Counted from the stretch's first letter, positions 26,402-35,798 are shown. The stretch: DNA of 64,000 nt from Acidihalobacter yilgarnensis (GCF_001753245.1 NZ_CP017415.1:1454501-1518500); one strand, 5' to 3'. The notes: generated from the sequence alone by a model not told the origin. Translations and numbers: made by a program.

Positions 26402-27261
26402 TGCCGTACCGCGCCGGACCGTCCCCATCAGCGCCGCCCCGGCGTCAGGGCGGTCTGGCGCTGTTGCTGTTCGTCGTGCTGCTGGCGGGCATCGCCTCTC
26501 TCTTCATCGGCGCGTATACCGCGGAACTGGGTGGGGTCGGCGAGGCGGCTACCCAGCGGCGCGATCAAGATTATGTCAACCGCGCGGCGACGCTGCTCGC
26601 CGCGTGGTATGCCGCACATCCGCAGCTCATGGATGGCAACACCCAACCCTCGATACCGAATTGCACGCTGCCGGTCGGCGACTGTCTGATGCAGGCTGCT
26701 GGCATCCCGGAACGACATGGCGTGGTGGTCTCCATAAGCACACGCCAGACGACGCCGAACGGATACGACTATCGCTCGATCACGCTATGGATACCCAAGG
26801 CCGACGCTACGGGCTCGCAACGCAGCCAGTACGCCGCGCAGTACGCACTGGTCAGCGCCACGGTCGACGGGCGCTCCATCGAGCGCGCGCTTATGGTCGA
26901 GGCGAACCGCACACTGGCAAGATTGTCCGCGCAGCTCGTTTCGGCGTACGCCGCCTGGTTGGCGAACACCGGCGATATCGCCAACGACTGGTTCCAGCCA
27001 ACAGGCTGCGGACCCTACGGGGACAATGCCAATGTCGCCTGCGCGGATACCTGGACCAATCTGGCCCAATCCGGCCTGCCCATCGCCATAGGTACGCCAG
27101 CGGTACGGCTCAATCCCTGGGGGCTGTCCTATCAGATTTGCAACGCTGCGGCCTGCGGCGCGAGCGACCAGGCGGCGCCTTATAGCCTGCTGCTGCGCAC
27201 CGCAACGCCTTGGGGTGGACTGCTGTCACAGACCGCCATCGAGCCGATCGCGGCGGGTTGA
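26401..27261 (+). CDS. Pilin-like minor protein
   Basis: A 286-residue protein beginning with a basic stretch and a prepilin-like segment (PRRQGGLALLLFVVLLAGIA), then a helical region (about 45-75) and a Cys-containing C-terminal domain. There is no Glu at the usual +5 position, as in some PilX-type minor pilins. It overlaps pilS by one base. A role in pilus initiation or tip composition is likely from context but not shown. Confidence 0.6.
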   Translation: MPYRAGPSPSAPPRRQGGLALLLFVVLLAGIASLFIGAYTAELGGVGEAATQRRDQDYVNRAATLLAAWYAAHPQLMDGNTQPSIPNCTLPVGDCLMQAAGIPERHGVVVSISTRQTTPNGYDYRSITLWIPKADATGSQRSQYAAQYALVSATVDGRSIERALMVEANRTLARLSAQLVSAYAAWLANTGDIANDWFQPTGCGPYGDNANVACADTWTNLAQSGLPIAIGTPAVRLNPWGLSYQICNAAACGASDQAAPYSLLLRTATPWGGLLSQTAIEPIAAG

Positions 27262-27292
27262 TGATGTTCGAGACCGACAAAGGAGCTTTTGC

Positions 27293-28363
27293 GTGAGTGG
27301 ATTCGTCACCTGGATGGAAAACTGGCTGCAGTCGGAAGCGCCGACCTGGTCGGATCTTTATCTGCGGGTCAACAGTCGCCCCGTCGTCAAACTCTCCGGC
27401 ATGGGGCTCAAGGTCATGGAGGCCTCGCCGCTCGTGCGCGAGGATGACCTCGAGTATCTGGTCGGCGGCAAGGTCGACTGGAGCGCCGATGTCGACCAGG
27501 ACCATGGCGTAACAGTCTCGGGCCTGCGCTTTCGCGTCAATGTGCTCAAGTCGATGGGCGGAGGCGGGGCCGTGCTGCGTCGGCTCGAAACCGAGCCGCC
27601 GGAACTCGACGGTCTCGGCCTGCCGACGAATCTGCTCCGGCGCATCTGCCAGTTCTCCCACGGTCTTATCATCGTGGCCGGCGAGACGGGGTCCGGCAAG
27701 ACGACCACGCTGTCCGCCATGATGTACGAGCGCGCACGTTTGCGTTCGACCACCACGGTGACCATCGAAGACCCGGTCGAGATCCTGTTCCCGAAGGAAA
27801 TGCCCACGCGCGAAGGTGGCTTGTCTCAGTTCATCCAGCGCGAGGTGGGACACGACACCGACTCATTCACATCGGGCCTGCGCGCGGCATTGCGCGAGGC
27901 GCCGAACGTCATTGCTGTCGGCGAGGTGCGCGACGCCGAATCGGCGCGCCTAGCCCTGCAGGCGGCGGAGACCGGGCACTTGGTCTTCATGACCCTGCAC
28001 ACGCGCGGCGCCCAGGAAACGGTATCCCGTCTGTTGGCCTTCTTCCCCGAAGCGCAGCATACGCTGATCCGTCAGCAGCTGGCCTCCGGCCTGCGCCTTG
28101 TGCTGCGCCAGGTGCTGATGCCGCGCAAGGGCGGCGACGGGCGCGTGCTGGCCTACGAACTCATGACGCTCGACGGCGGCATCGCCAACTGCATCCGCAA
28201 GGGCACGGATCATCAAATCCTCAACGAGATCAGTGCCGGCCGGGAATACGGCATGGTCGCGCTCAATGACATGCTGGCCAAACTGGTCAGGGACGAGGTG
28301 ATCGAGCGCGACGAGGCCCTGCGCCACTCCTACGACCCGGAGGCGCTCGATGCGATGCTCTGA
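27293..28363 (+). CDS. PilT-type ATPase, first copy
   Basis: A 356-residue PilT-family retraction-type ATPase. It has Walker A GETGSGKTTTL (about 129-139), the Asp box (TTVTIEDPVEILF), Walker B (VIAVGEVRDAESA) and the His box (GHLVFMTLHTRGAQET). The GTG at 27293 is preceded by AAAGGAG at 27279-27285, which sets the start; a longer frame overlaps the minor pilin gene. The R64 thin-pilus locus has no such gene. Confidence 0.85.
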   Translation: MSGFVTWMENWLQSEAPTWSDLYLRVNSRPVVKLSGMGLKVMEASPLVREDDLEYLVGGKVDWSADVDQDHGVTVSGLRFRVNVLKSMGGGGAVLRRLETEPPELDGLGLPTNLLRRICQFSHGLIIVAGETGSGKTTTLSAMMYERARLRSTTTVTIEDPVEILFPKEMPTREGGLSQFIQREVGHDTDSFTSGLRAALREAPNVIAVGEVRDAESARLALQAAETGHLVFMTLHTRGAQETVSRLLAFFPEAQHTLIRQQLASGLRLVLRQVLMPRKGGDGRVLAYELMTLDGGIANCIRKGTDHQILNEISAGREYGMVALNDMLAKLVRDEVIERDEALRHSYDPEALDAML

Positions 28364-29471
28364 ACGTCAGCATGGCTTTACCTTGATCGAGGTCCTGATC
28401 GCGATAGGGTTGGTTGCGCTTATCACGGCCATGAGTTATCCGATCTTCGACTCCATGCTGGATTTCGGACAACAGGAAGCCACGCATACCCGGTTGCTGG
28501 AGGCGGCTAACGCCATCATAAACGCCTATCGCGAGAATGCCTTGATGGTGGACTCGTCGCTATCCGGGCAGTATTTCTGCGCGGCGGCTGGGGCTTGTAT
28601 CACGCCCGCCGCCTCGAATACCGCGCCGCCGTCTGCGGTGCCAGCCAGCCAGGCCGACGGCGCGCAGACCGCGAACGAACTGCAGCTGATTGCCCAGTCG
28701 CAGGGACTGAATGTCGAGCGTCTGGAAGTGGATGGCTACAACAAGTATTTCCGCTATTTTGTCAGCAACGCGCTGAGCAAGCCCAATGGGCCTGGCGGTG
28801 CGACCGTTTACTACCATGTGATCGCGATCGTGTCGTCGGGTGGCAAGAATCAACTGTCTCCCGGCACCACCTTCGACCCGGCGACCGGGCAGCTCACGCT
28901 GGCCACCGGCGATCAGGGCGTCGTCGTCAGCGGGCTGCCCATCGAACAGGCCTATTACCGGCAGGCGATGGATCAGCTGCGCACCCTGGCGGACGATTAT
29001 GGGCAGTTCTTCACTTCCCGATATCTGACATCGAACGCGCGGAATCCATCCACCGATTACTTTTCGCAGTCGGACGCACTCGATCAAACCAACGCGCAGA
29101 GTTTCGACAGCAACAGTCCCATCTGCAACAGCGGCAACGGTAACTGCGGCTGGAATTTCAGTGGCGACCCGTTCCCGGGCCAGATGGGTACGCCGGTGAC
29201 CAATACCGGGGTCGTGTTTTGGGATTGCCAGCCGGCCACGGTGCTGGGCGGCTTCATGTCTTCGCTCGGGCTGTCTCAAAGCGCCGTGACCGATCCCTGG
29301 GGATATCCGGTCGGCGTCTGCAACGGCCCGAATGCCACGGGGCAGGGCGTCAACGTCCGCAATCCGTCGAACAATAACGCCGCACTGCAACCCCCGCCCT
29401 ATACCGCCGCCATCGTCGCTTGGGCGCCTGGCGGCATTCCGCTGACGGCCACCGTGGTCGGACAGGATTAG
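28350..29471 (+). CDS. Large prepilin-like protein (PilV-position)
   Basis: A 373-residue protein with a type IV prepilin N-terminus (RQHGFTLIEVLIAIGLVALI, Glu at +5) and a large C-terminal part with pairs of cysteines and Asn/Gly-rich loops. Its size and class fit PilV-like tip adhesins, which select recipients in IncI plasmids. No shufflon repeats or Rci recombinase are seen next to it. It overlaps the first PilT-type gene by 14 bases. Confidence 0.7.
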   Translation: MRCSERQHGFTLIEVLIAIGLVALITAMSYPIFDSMLDFGQQEATHTRLLEAANAIINAYRENALMVDSSLSGQYFCAAAGACITPAASNTAPPSAVPASQADGAQTANELQLIAQSQGLNVERLEVDGYNKYFRYFVSNALSKPNGPGGATVYYHVIAIVSSGGKNQLSPGTTFDPATGQLTLATGDQGVVVSGLPIEQAYYRQAMDQLRTLADDYGQFFTSRYLTSNARNPSTDYFSQSDALDQTNAQSFDSNSPICNSGNGNCGWNFSGDPFPGQMGTPVTNTGVVFWDCQPATVLGGFMSSLGLSQSAVTDPWGYPVGVCNGPNATGQGVNVRNPSNNNAALQPPPYTAAIVAWAPGGIPLTATVVGQD

Positions 29472-29482
29472 AGGATCGTCTC

Positions 29483-30550
29483 ATGCGAGACATCGGAGAC
29501 CTGCTGCAACGCTACCTTGACGAGGGGTTCCATTTCACCGACGCGAATCTTTCGCCCGGCGAGCCCATCCTATATCGCGGCGCGGGCGGATTCGAAGCTT
29601 CAAAGTCGGCGCCGCTCACCCTGGATGAAATCGAGCATTTCATCGCGTCTCCGGATTTGGGTGGGGAAAACTGGCGGCAACGCATGCGGGAGAATCGAAA
29701 CACGCTGGAAATGGCCTGCACATTCGGTCAGGCCCGATTGCGCTGCAGCGTTTACGAGACCGGCGGTTCAGCCCACACGCTGCGTATCGCCATCCGCAGA
29801 CAGCCGCTCGATGTCCCGCCGCTCGAGACGATCGGAGCCCCGCCGAACATCACCAAGATGCTGGGGCGAGGCAAAGGCCTCGTCCTGATTACGGGACCGA
29901 CCGGCGCGGGCAAAACGACGACCATGGCTGCTTTGCTCGACTGGATCAACCGGCGGATACCGCTGCATATCCAGACCATCGAGCAGCCGATCGAGTATGT
30001 TCACAAGCGGGACAAATGCGTCATCTCGCAAAGCGAGGTCCCCGAGAACTCGCCCAGTTTCGCAGCTGGCGTGGAAGCCGCGTTACGTCATCGTCCGGAC
30101 ATTATCGCCATCGGCGAAATACTCAACCGTGAAACCGTCAGCGCCGCATTGCATGCCGCGACTTCCGGACATCTGGTCATCGGCACCATGCACACCAATT
30201 CTTGCGAGGACACCATTGGCGCCATTCTGCAGTTTTACGATGGTGAAGAAGCCGAACAGCGTCGGGCCACACTGGCCACTGTGCTTGTCGGTATTGTCAG
30301 CCAGGTACTGATTCCGAGTTATGACAAGAAAAAGCTGCACCTGGCATCGGAAATCATGTTCTGCAACGACACCATCAGCCGGCTCATCCAGCAAAACAAG
30401 GTACGGCAAATCGCTAACGCCATGCGGGATGACCGTGAATATGGCATGTCGATACTGAACGACTCGATCAACATGTTATGGGCCAGTCAAAAAATATCGC
30501 TGCGCGCCGCTATGCGCGCTTCCTATGACCCTTCTGGCGTGGGTGTCTGA
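29483..30550 (+). CDS. PilT-type ATPase, second copy
   Basis: A 355-residue PilT-family ATPase divergent from the copy at 27293. It has Walker A GPTGAGKTTTM (about 137-147), an Asp box (HIQTIEQPIEYV, Gln where Asp is usual), Walker B (IIAIGEILNRETV) and the His box (GHLVIGTMHTNSCED). The ATG at 29483 follows the upstream stop by 11 bases. Two PilT-like motors plus PilQ suggest a retractile conjugative pilus. Confidence 0.82.
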   Translation: MRDIGDLLQRYLDEGFHFTDANLSPGEPILYRGAGGFEASKSAPLTLDEIEHFIASPDLGGENWRQRMRENRNTLEMACTFGQARLRCSVYETGGSAHTLRIAIRRQPLDVPPLETIGAPPNITKMLGRGKGLVLITGPTGAGKTTTMAALLDWINRRIPLHIQTIEQPIEYVHKRDKCVISQSEVPENSPSFAAGVEAALRHRPDIIAIGEILNRETVSAALHAATSGHLVIGTMHTNSCEDTIGAILQFYDGEEAEQRRATLATVLVGIVSQVLIPSYDKKKLHLASEIMFCNDTISRLIQQNKVRQIANAMRDDREYGMSILNDSINMLWASQKISLRAAMRASYDPSGVGV

Positions 30551-30559
30551 ACTTCAACA

Positions 30560-31309
30560 ATGAAGAGGTACTTGAAAGTGAACACAAAACAGGTCATGAA
30601 ATCCGCCGTTCTGCCGCTTTCGCTCCTGCTTCCGGCCGTCGCCCTGGCTCAGGGTGTCGCGAGCAACCCGATTGACCCATTCACCGGGCAATCGCAGTCC
30701 TATGAAAAGATCATCGAGCGGGCCAAGGCCGCGCAGGCTGAACAGAAACTGGTTCAGGCGCAGTACGAGATCGCCCACTATCGGGAACAGATCGCCGGCG
30801 TCCACGGCATCTCAAAGCCGTCAGGCGGCAAGCTCAAGGCGCTGGAGGCGTCCGTAGCGGCGTTGCAGCAGCAGGTAACGGCCCTGCAGGCGACCCTTGG
30901 CAAGAACGGGAAATCGGTGGCTCAACCGCAAACCGCTCAGGCTCAGGCGCCGCAGGCGGCGACCGCGCCGAAGCTCGTAGGCATCACCCGGACGGCAACC
31001 GGCCGAATCGCCTGGGTCAAAACCTCGCAGGGCGTTATCCAGGTGGCGCCTGGCAGCCAGTTTGGAAGCTGGAAGGTCAAGGCCGTATCGGCCGACGGCG
31101 TGACGCTGGTGCGACAGGGGCATCAGCGGCTGTTGCCGGTATCCGCGGACTGGGCGGGGCAGTTGGGCATCAGCGGCAAGGTCAAGACCGAAAACACGTC
31201 GGGCTTTGGCAGCGTGCCGCCCGCGCCCGGCTCGACACCGGCTTCTGCCACGGCCATGACCCAGCAGGGAGCGGCAACGATTACGCAGGCGCTGCAGGGC
31301 GGAGCTTGA
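30560..31309 (+). CDS. pilP: PilP-family type IV pilus protein
   Basis: A 249-residue exported protein: a signal peptide (about residues 14-31, ending in VALAQG), a coiled-coil region (about 45-118, SVAALQQQVTALQATLG) and a C-terminal PilP/GspC-like beta domain (GITRTATGRIAWVKTSQGVI ... GSWKVKAVSADGVTLV). PilP proteins join the assembly platform to the secretin. Its 3' half is duplicated 577 bp downstream. Confidence 0.75.
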   Translation: MKRYLKVNTKQVMKSAVLPLSLLLPAVALAQGVASNPIDPFTGQSQSYEKIIERAKAAQAEQKLVQAQYEIAHYREQIAGVHGISKPSGGKLKALEASVAALQQQVTALQATLGKNGKSVAQPQTAQAQAPQAATAPKLVGITRTATGRIAWVKTSQGVIQVAPGSQFGSWKVKAVSADGVTLVRQGHQRLLPVSADWAGQLGISGKVKTENTSGFGSVPPAPGSTPASATAMTQQGAATITQALQGGA

Positions 31310-31339
31310 TTCGCAAACAGCCAACGAAAAGGAACAAAA

Positions 31340-31597
31340 ATGAGCGCACAGAAAAGCGCTATTTTGGGGACACCGCATATATATGCGGATACGTTTGCTG
31401 ATTACGCTGGGCTCGAATCTCTCGTTGCCTATGCCTTTATCAGCGAACACGAAAAAGAGTTCGAAGCCTGGTTGCAAAGGCACCGGCTTGATCCCATGTT
31501 GATGGAACGCTGGATGCAGACGCAGGCGCATATGCTGGACGGCTATGCCACCTTGCGGGAGGCGGGATTGGTGTCTGCGGCGCAGTCCAACGATTAG
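31340..31597 (+). CDS. Hypothetical protein (85 aa)
   Basis: An 85-residue, mostly helical, Glu/Met/Trp-containing protein (MSAQKSAILGTPHIYADTF) with a good Shine-Dalgarno (AAAAGGAAC) before its ATG. No signal peptide or known domain. It sits between pilP and a partial copy of the pilP 3' end, as if inserted together with that duplication. Confidence 0.55.
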   Translation: MSAQKSAILGTPHIYADTFADYAGLESLVAYAFISEHEKEFEAWLQRHRLDPMLMERWMQTQAHMLDGYATLREAGLVSAAQSND

Positions 31598-31619
31598 CCA
31601 TCGCCGCCAGCGCCATCCC

Positions 31620-31886
31620 GTGGCGCCCGTCGGCCAGCTCGGAAGCTGGAAGGTCAAGGCCGTATCGTCCGGTGGCGTAACACTGATCCGACAGGGTCAT
31701 CAGCGGCTGTTGCCGGTATCTGCGGACTGGGCGGGGCAGTTGGGCATCAGCGGCAAGGTCAAGACCGAAAACACGTCGGGCTTTGGCGGCGTGCCGCCCG
31801 CGCCCGGCTCGACACCGGCCTCTGTCACGGCCAGGACGACCGCTGGGCGGCATCAAGGAGGCGACTCGACAAAGTTGATCTCGTAA
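31620..31886 (+). pseudogene. Partial duplicate of the pilP 3' end
   Basis: Bases 31620-31840 match 31043-31262 in pilP at a constant offset of 577 bp with scattered substitutions. They encode the same C-terminal domain (LGSWKVKAVSSGGVTLIRQG, then HQRLLPVSADWAGQLGISGK). The copy has no PilP signal peptide or coiled coil; its frame stays open to a stop at 31886 with a different tail. The preserved frame suggests either recent origin or selection. Confidence 0.75.
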
Positions 31887-32004
31887 GACTACCAGCTTAT
31901 CATTTCCTTCACACGTGGCATCTCCGTGAGGCGAGTCGCTAACAAGCGGCAGCCGGTTCATGCAAACGCTCCCAAAGGGCGTTTACGTGAGCTAGGAGGC
32001 CACC

Positions 32005-33420
32005 ATGAAGAAGAATACTCGGAATACGACTCTATCCGCCGGAGCCATCGCCCTGGCCGGGTGCTTTGCGCTGACGCCTGTCTATGCCGCCAGCGTCGGT
32101 TTGCTGCACCCCAAAATCGCCACGATCACCGAAGTCGCCAATCCCCAGGGCGGACAAACCACCCTGTCCGGCATCACCAGCCGTAGCGTCAATACCCATG
32201 GCGTCGACACCGCCTCCGGCGGCGGTAACGCGATTGCCAACCTCGGCGCGTTGCTCACCCCGATTCAGGCGCCTGCAAGCCCGACCTACAGCAGCCCGAC
32301 CGATGCTTCCAACCAGATCGGCACGATGCTGAACTATGACATGGCGCAGTTCGCGCAACAGGTCGCCGGACTCATGCAGTCGGGGCAACCGATGGCCGAC
32401 GTGAAACAGGCCGTGTTCACCTATACCGTGCCGGTCACGATCATAGGCGGCGGGCAGCCGGTCAGGGGTTTCGTCAACGATACCTGCTTCATCAACCCGG
32501 ACGCCAGCTACAACTGCCTGGGCGCTGCCTATAACTCGGGCGTCACCAAGATCATCTACGCCGTCTACGAACAGGGCGCGGTCGCGCAGGGCCTGCCCGC
32601 CAACTGGACCCTGCCGAACCCCGGCGATCTGGAATGGGCTGAACTCGAGGTGCAGTCCTCCGGCGCCGGCGCCACGCAGTCGTTTCTCACTGTTCAGGGT
32701 CAGATCTGGCACACGGTCTCGTATCTGCAGAACGGCGGGCCGCTCGGCCAGTACGGTCAGTACGACATGTACCAGGTCGGCACGGTCGCCAATCAGCAGG
32801 CGCTCATCAACTGCGGCGCGACCGCCGGAGGTGCCTGCACGCAGTATCGGCCGGGCGCCTGGGTGCCGGACCCGAACAACAGCCAGAACGTCGGCTCGCT
32901 CACCTACGATCAGCAGACGCCAATTAACCTGCTGGCCAAGAACGTGATCGCGCCGCTGGAACAGCAATACGGCGCATCCAGTGCGGTCCTGCTGTATGGC
33001 AAGACGGTCGCGCCTGTCTATAACCCGGGTCCGAACAACACGTCCGTCGCGCAGACAGCGATCGATATCCAGCAGCGGGTCATCAACCCGGGCGGGATGT
33101 TCTTCTTCATCTCGCGCGGCGCCGGCGGGCAGTTTCGCGAACAGGGTGTGTACGGTTTCCTGCTCAACCAGCAGGTTGACCAGTACAACGTCGACCCTTC
33201 CGGCAACGCGACATTCGCCAATAGTTTCACGCGGCACGTCGTGTCGCCGACGCAGACGTTCAGCAAGAGCGTGGCATTGACCGGCGGTTATCAGCCTTCG
33301 GGTCCGGCCATCATCAATCCGTTCCCGGCCGGCAACCAGATTTACAGCTACCTGAACGACACGGTCAACCATCTGCCAGCGAGCGCGTACGTTCAGGTCG
33401 CGCCGATTGTGATCCAGTAA
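32005..33420 (+). CDS. Exported protein of unknown function (471 aa)
   Basis: A 471-residue protein with a signal peptide (GAIALAGCFALTPVYAAS, cleavage near residue 29) and a soluble beta-rich body with several cysteines (about 169, 177, 272, 280). The start has AGGAGG at -8. No family is recognised. It lies just after the pilus operon and before two other exported proteins of unknown function, suggesting a surface or mating-aggregate role. Confidence 0.7.
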   Translation: MKKNTRNTTLSAGAIALAGCFALTPVYAASVGLLHPKIATITEVANPQGGQTTLSGITSRSVNTHGVDTASGGGNAIANLGALLTPIQAPASPTYSSPTDASNQIGTMLNYDMAQFAQQVAGLMQSGQPMADVKQAVFTYTVPVTIIGGGQPVRGFVNDTCFINPDASYNCLGAAYNSGVTKIIYAVYEQGAVAQGLPANWTLPNPGDLEWAELEVQSSGAGATQSFLTVQGQIWHTVSYLQNGGPLGQYGQYDMYQVGTVANQQALINCGATAGGACTQYRPGAWVPDPNNSQNVGSLTYDQQTPINLLAKNVIAPLEQQYGASSAVLLYGKTVAPVYNPGPNNTSVAQTAIDIQQRVINPGGMFFFISRGAGGQFREQGVYGFLLNQQVDQYNVDPSGNATFANSFTRHVVSPTQTFSKSVALTGGYQPSGPAIINPFPAGNQIYSYLNDTVNHLPASAYVQVAPIVIQ

Positions 33421-33437
33421 TCATAGGAGATAGGGAA

Positions 33438-33953
33438 ATGAAGCAGATTCACGTCATTCGTCAGGTTCGACGCATCGTCATGCTGATGCTCGGCGGCGCG
33501 CTGTTGGCGCCGGGCCTGGCCCTCGCCGGCATGATTTATAACGCCAATGGCTATGCCCCGAACAGCAGTAGCCCGGTCGTGGGCGGATGGGCGCAGGTCG
33601 GTCAAAACACCCCGCGAACCTGTACCCAAGGCGGAAATATACACCACCACTATACGGTCTGCTCTGGCGGCAACCAAGCGTACTACCGTCCTTTTGGCGA
33701 CGTGGTGTTGCTCAGCGGACAGTGGGGGCCTGGTGGCACTTGGTACAACGGTGCGCTCGTCTGCCCGAACAATACGGCGGCCATCCCAGTGACGGCTGGC
33801 GGCACCTGGCAGGGCTATATGGCCGATAACGGCGCCTGGTACAACGCGGTGTATGCACCGAATCAGTGGGGCCAATGGGGATGGCAGCCAGCCCAGTCGG
33901 TCACCGTCTGCGCCGACACCGATACCGCAAGCGGCTGGTACGGCGGGCAATAA
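33438..33953 (+). CDS. Small exported Trp/Asn/Gly-rich protein
   Basis: A 171-residue protein with a signal peptide (to about residue 31, LLAPGLALAG) and a mature part rich in Trp, Tyr, Asn and Gly (GQWGPGGTWYNGALVCPNN, WGQWGWQPAQ) with four cysteines. This composition suggests a carbohydrate- or surface-binding beta protein, but no domain is recognised. It follows the 471-residue gene by 17 bases and is probably co-transcribed. Confidence 0.65.
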   Translation: MKQIHVIRQVRRIVMLMLGGALLAPGLALAGMIYNANGYAPNSSSPVVGGWAQVGQNTPRTCTQGGNIHHHYTVCSGGNQAYYRPFGDVVLLSGQWGPGGTWYNGALVCPNNTAAIPVTAGGTWQGYMADNGAWYNAVYAPNQWGQWGWQPAQSVTVCADTDTASGWYGGQ

Positions 33954-34025
33954 GCACAAGCACACGCGCCGCCGGTTATCCGTCGGCGCGGTATTGCGCA
34001 TCGAAATCGAAACAGGAGACGGACA

Positions 34026-35729
34026 TTGAACACCATCGCGAAGACCCTCTACCGCACGGCTGCCGGCACGCTGACGGGCGCGGCGCTGTTGTCCATGCTG
34101 GCGCTGCCGGTGGCCTCCTACGCGGCACCGCCGGCGTTCCACGACGGGATCGACTACTTCGGCCAGTGCCAGGTGACCAACACGCAGCAGCGCATGGACG
34201 ACTCGACGCCGATCTACAACCAGTGGGGCGCGGTCGCCCACCATGTCGACAATACCCTGCAGGGCAAGCACAGCCTCAAGGCGATGGACGCCGGCATCGC
34301 CTACGTCGACAACCTGACCGGGGCGATTCTGCTCAAGGTGCCCGAGAAGGACCTCAATGGCCGCATCGACTTCGAGTCCATGGGTGCGGCGCCGGTGGTC
34401 ATGGCCTTCTACGACCCGCAGACCTCCGTGGGCCGGATCTGGATCGACCGGGCCATCCGGGTCAACGGTCAGGTGCTGGTCGAACAGATGCCGTTCGCGC
34501 CGGAGGACGGCATCATCCTGTCCTACGGCTACGACAAGAACAACCCGTTCTGGCAGTTCGTGCCGGGCAATGCCGGCAACCCGACGGTGAGCGACCCCTA
34601 CGCCTTCGTGAATGCCGGCGTGAACGGTTTCTACGCGGCGGTGGGCATGGTGCTGCGCAAATTCAGCGCGCAGCGCGGGCTGATCGCGACCATGGACGTG
34701 ACGCCGCACGTGAGCACGCAGTCGTCGGGCAACTTGTTTGTCAAGCACACCAAGGAGACGGTGACCTACGACGCGAAGCCGATCTGGACGCTGGTGCTGC
34801 CGTCTGGCGAGGTGCCGGGCGGGTTCACCACCGGCTACAAGCTGCCGCTGTGCAATCCGGTGAGCGGTACGCCGATGACCGCCGGTTCGCTGTCGCAAGC
34901 GAAGCAGCAAGCGCAGCTGTGGTCGGACACGACGACCGAGGGCGGGGTGTCCTCGATGACCTACAAGGGCCAGGACTGGGCGGCACTGACGATCCCGGCC
35001 GGGGTCGAGTACATCCACCAGGGCGCCGACCCGATCGGGCTGGATACCAGTTCCTGGCCGGTGTACACGTACAGCCAGTCGCAGAGCGGATTCTCGCTGT
35101 TTACGATGGCCGTCTTTGCCGTCGCCCTGGGCGCAGTGACGGGAGGATTGGCGGCAGCAGCGTTGACCAATAGCGCAATTGCCGGGAGTTCTGTCGCTTA
35201 CGCAACCACATCAGCCATGACCGCCGCTGGGTTGCCGATGGCATTTGGTAGTGCCGCTGGCGGCGCGCTTGCAGGGGCGGGTTTCTCGGCCGCTGCCTCG
35301 CTGCTGTACGACACCGGGTTCCTGGGGATCGCCGGTACGCCGAATGCGGGCGCGGCCTATGGCGTCAAGTCGCAAGTCGGGGCTTTGGCGGGTAACGGCA
35401 ACAGCAAGACCGGAAGCGCCGCTGTGTCGCAGTACAACCTCGCGGCCTACATCGCGGCGCTAGACTCGGCCAACGTCACGGCGGGCACCTCGACCACGGC
35501 GCAGGCGAGCAACCCGAACGTCTCGGGCGGTTCGAACGGCGTCATCGGCGCGCTGACCAACGCGACCACGAGCGACCAGCTGACCGCGCCCGGATCGCTC
35601 GGCAGCCAGGCGCGCACGACGATGAAAGGCGCCGACAACGTGACGCCCGACACGCCGGACAGCATCACCCGGCAGTACACCAACGGGCAGTCGAGTTCGA
35701 TCTACGGCGCGCTGCCGCCCGCGCCGTAA
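34026..35729 (+). CDS. Exported glycine-zipper protein, parent of a repeated 3' module
   Basis: A 567-residue protein. The TTG start at 34026 follows AGGAGA and opens a signal peptide (LLSMLALPVASYAA, cleavage about residue 36). A soluble domain covers about 37-350, then a glycine/alanine-rich hydrophobic region (about 353-425, AVFAVALGAVTGGLAAAALT and GSAAGGALAGAGFSAAASLL) that could form a membrane hairpin, then a polar Ser/Thr/Asn-rich tail. Parts of its 3' end recur three times downstream (37426, 41751, 43619). The hydrophobic hairpin resembles pore-forming or membrane-inserting proteins; no family is recognised. Confidence 0.75.
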   Translation: MNTIAKTLYRTAAGTLTGAALLSMLALPVASYAAPPAFHDGIDYFGQCQVTNTQQRMDDSTPIYNQWGAVAHHVDNTLQGKHSLKAMDAGIAYVDNLTGAILLKVPEKDLNGRIDFESMGAAPVVMAFYDPQTSVGRIWIDRAIRVNGQVLVEQMPFAPEDGIILSYGYDKNNPFWQFVPGNAGNPTVSDPYAFVNAGVNGFYAAVGMVLRKFSAQRGLIATMDVTPHVSTQSSGNLFVKHTKETVTYDAKPIWTLVLPSGEVPGGFTTGYKLPLCNPVSGTPMTAGSLSQAKQQAQLWSDTTTEGGVSSMTYKGQDWAALTIPAGVEYIHQGADPIGLDTSSWPVYTYSQSQSGFSLFTMAVFAVALGAVTGGLAAAALTNSAIAGSSVAYATTSAMTAAGLPMAFGSAAGGALAGAGFSAAASLLYDTGFLGIAGTPNAGAAYGVKSQVGALAGNGNSKTGSAAVSQYNLAAYIAALDSANVTAGTSTTAQASNPNVSGGSNGVIGALTNATTSDQLTAPGSLGSQARTTMKGADNVTPDTPDSITRQYTNGQSSSIYGALPPAP

Positions 35730-35750
35730 GGCGGATTTCTGCCACCCACA

Positions 35751-35777
35751 AAAAAGGGCCGGGGTTCTCCCGGCCCT
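35751..35777. terminator. Strong bidirectional terminator between convergent genes
   Basis: AAAGGGCCGGG-GTTCT-CCCGGCCCTTT, a perfect 11-base stem with A/T tails on both sides, lies between the plus-strand exported gene and the minus-strand lipoprotein gene. The same element recurs at 42035-42061 in the second copy of the module. Confidence 0.9.
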
Positions 35778-35798
35778 TTGCGTTCCTTCCCTGAAATG

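Noticed and set aside
28350-29471. Shufflon at the pilV-like gene
   Set aside because: No 19-bp inverted sfx-type repeats or Rci recombinase were seen next to it, and the later tail repeats belong to a different gene and are all in the same orientation.
32032-35018. Long minus-strand frames (446 and 541 codons) opposite the exported-protein genes
   Set aside because: The plus-strand genes have signal peptides, ribosome-binding sites and consistent spacing. The minus frames are Arg/Val/His-rich shadows.
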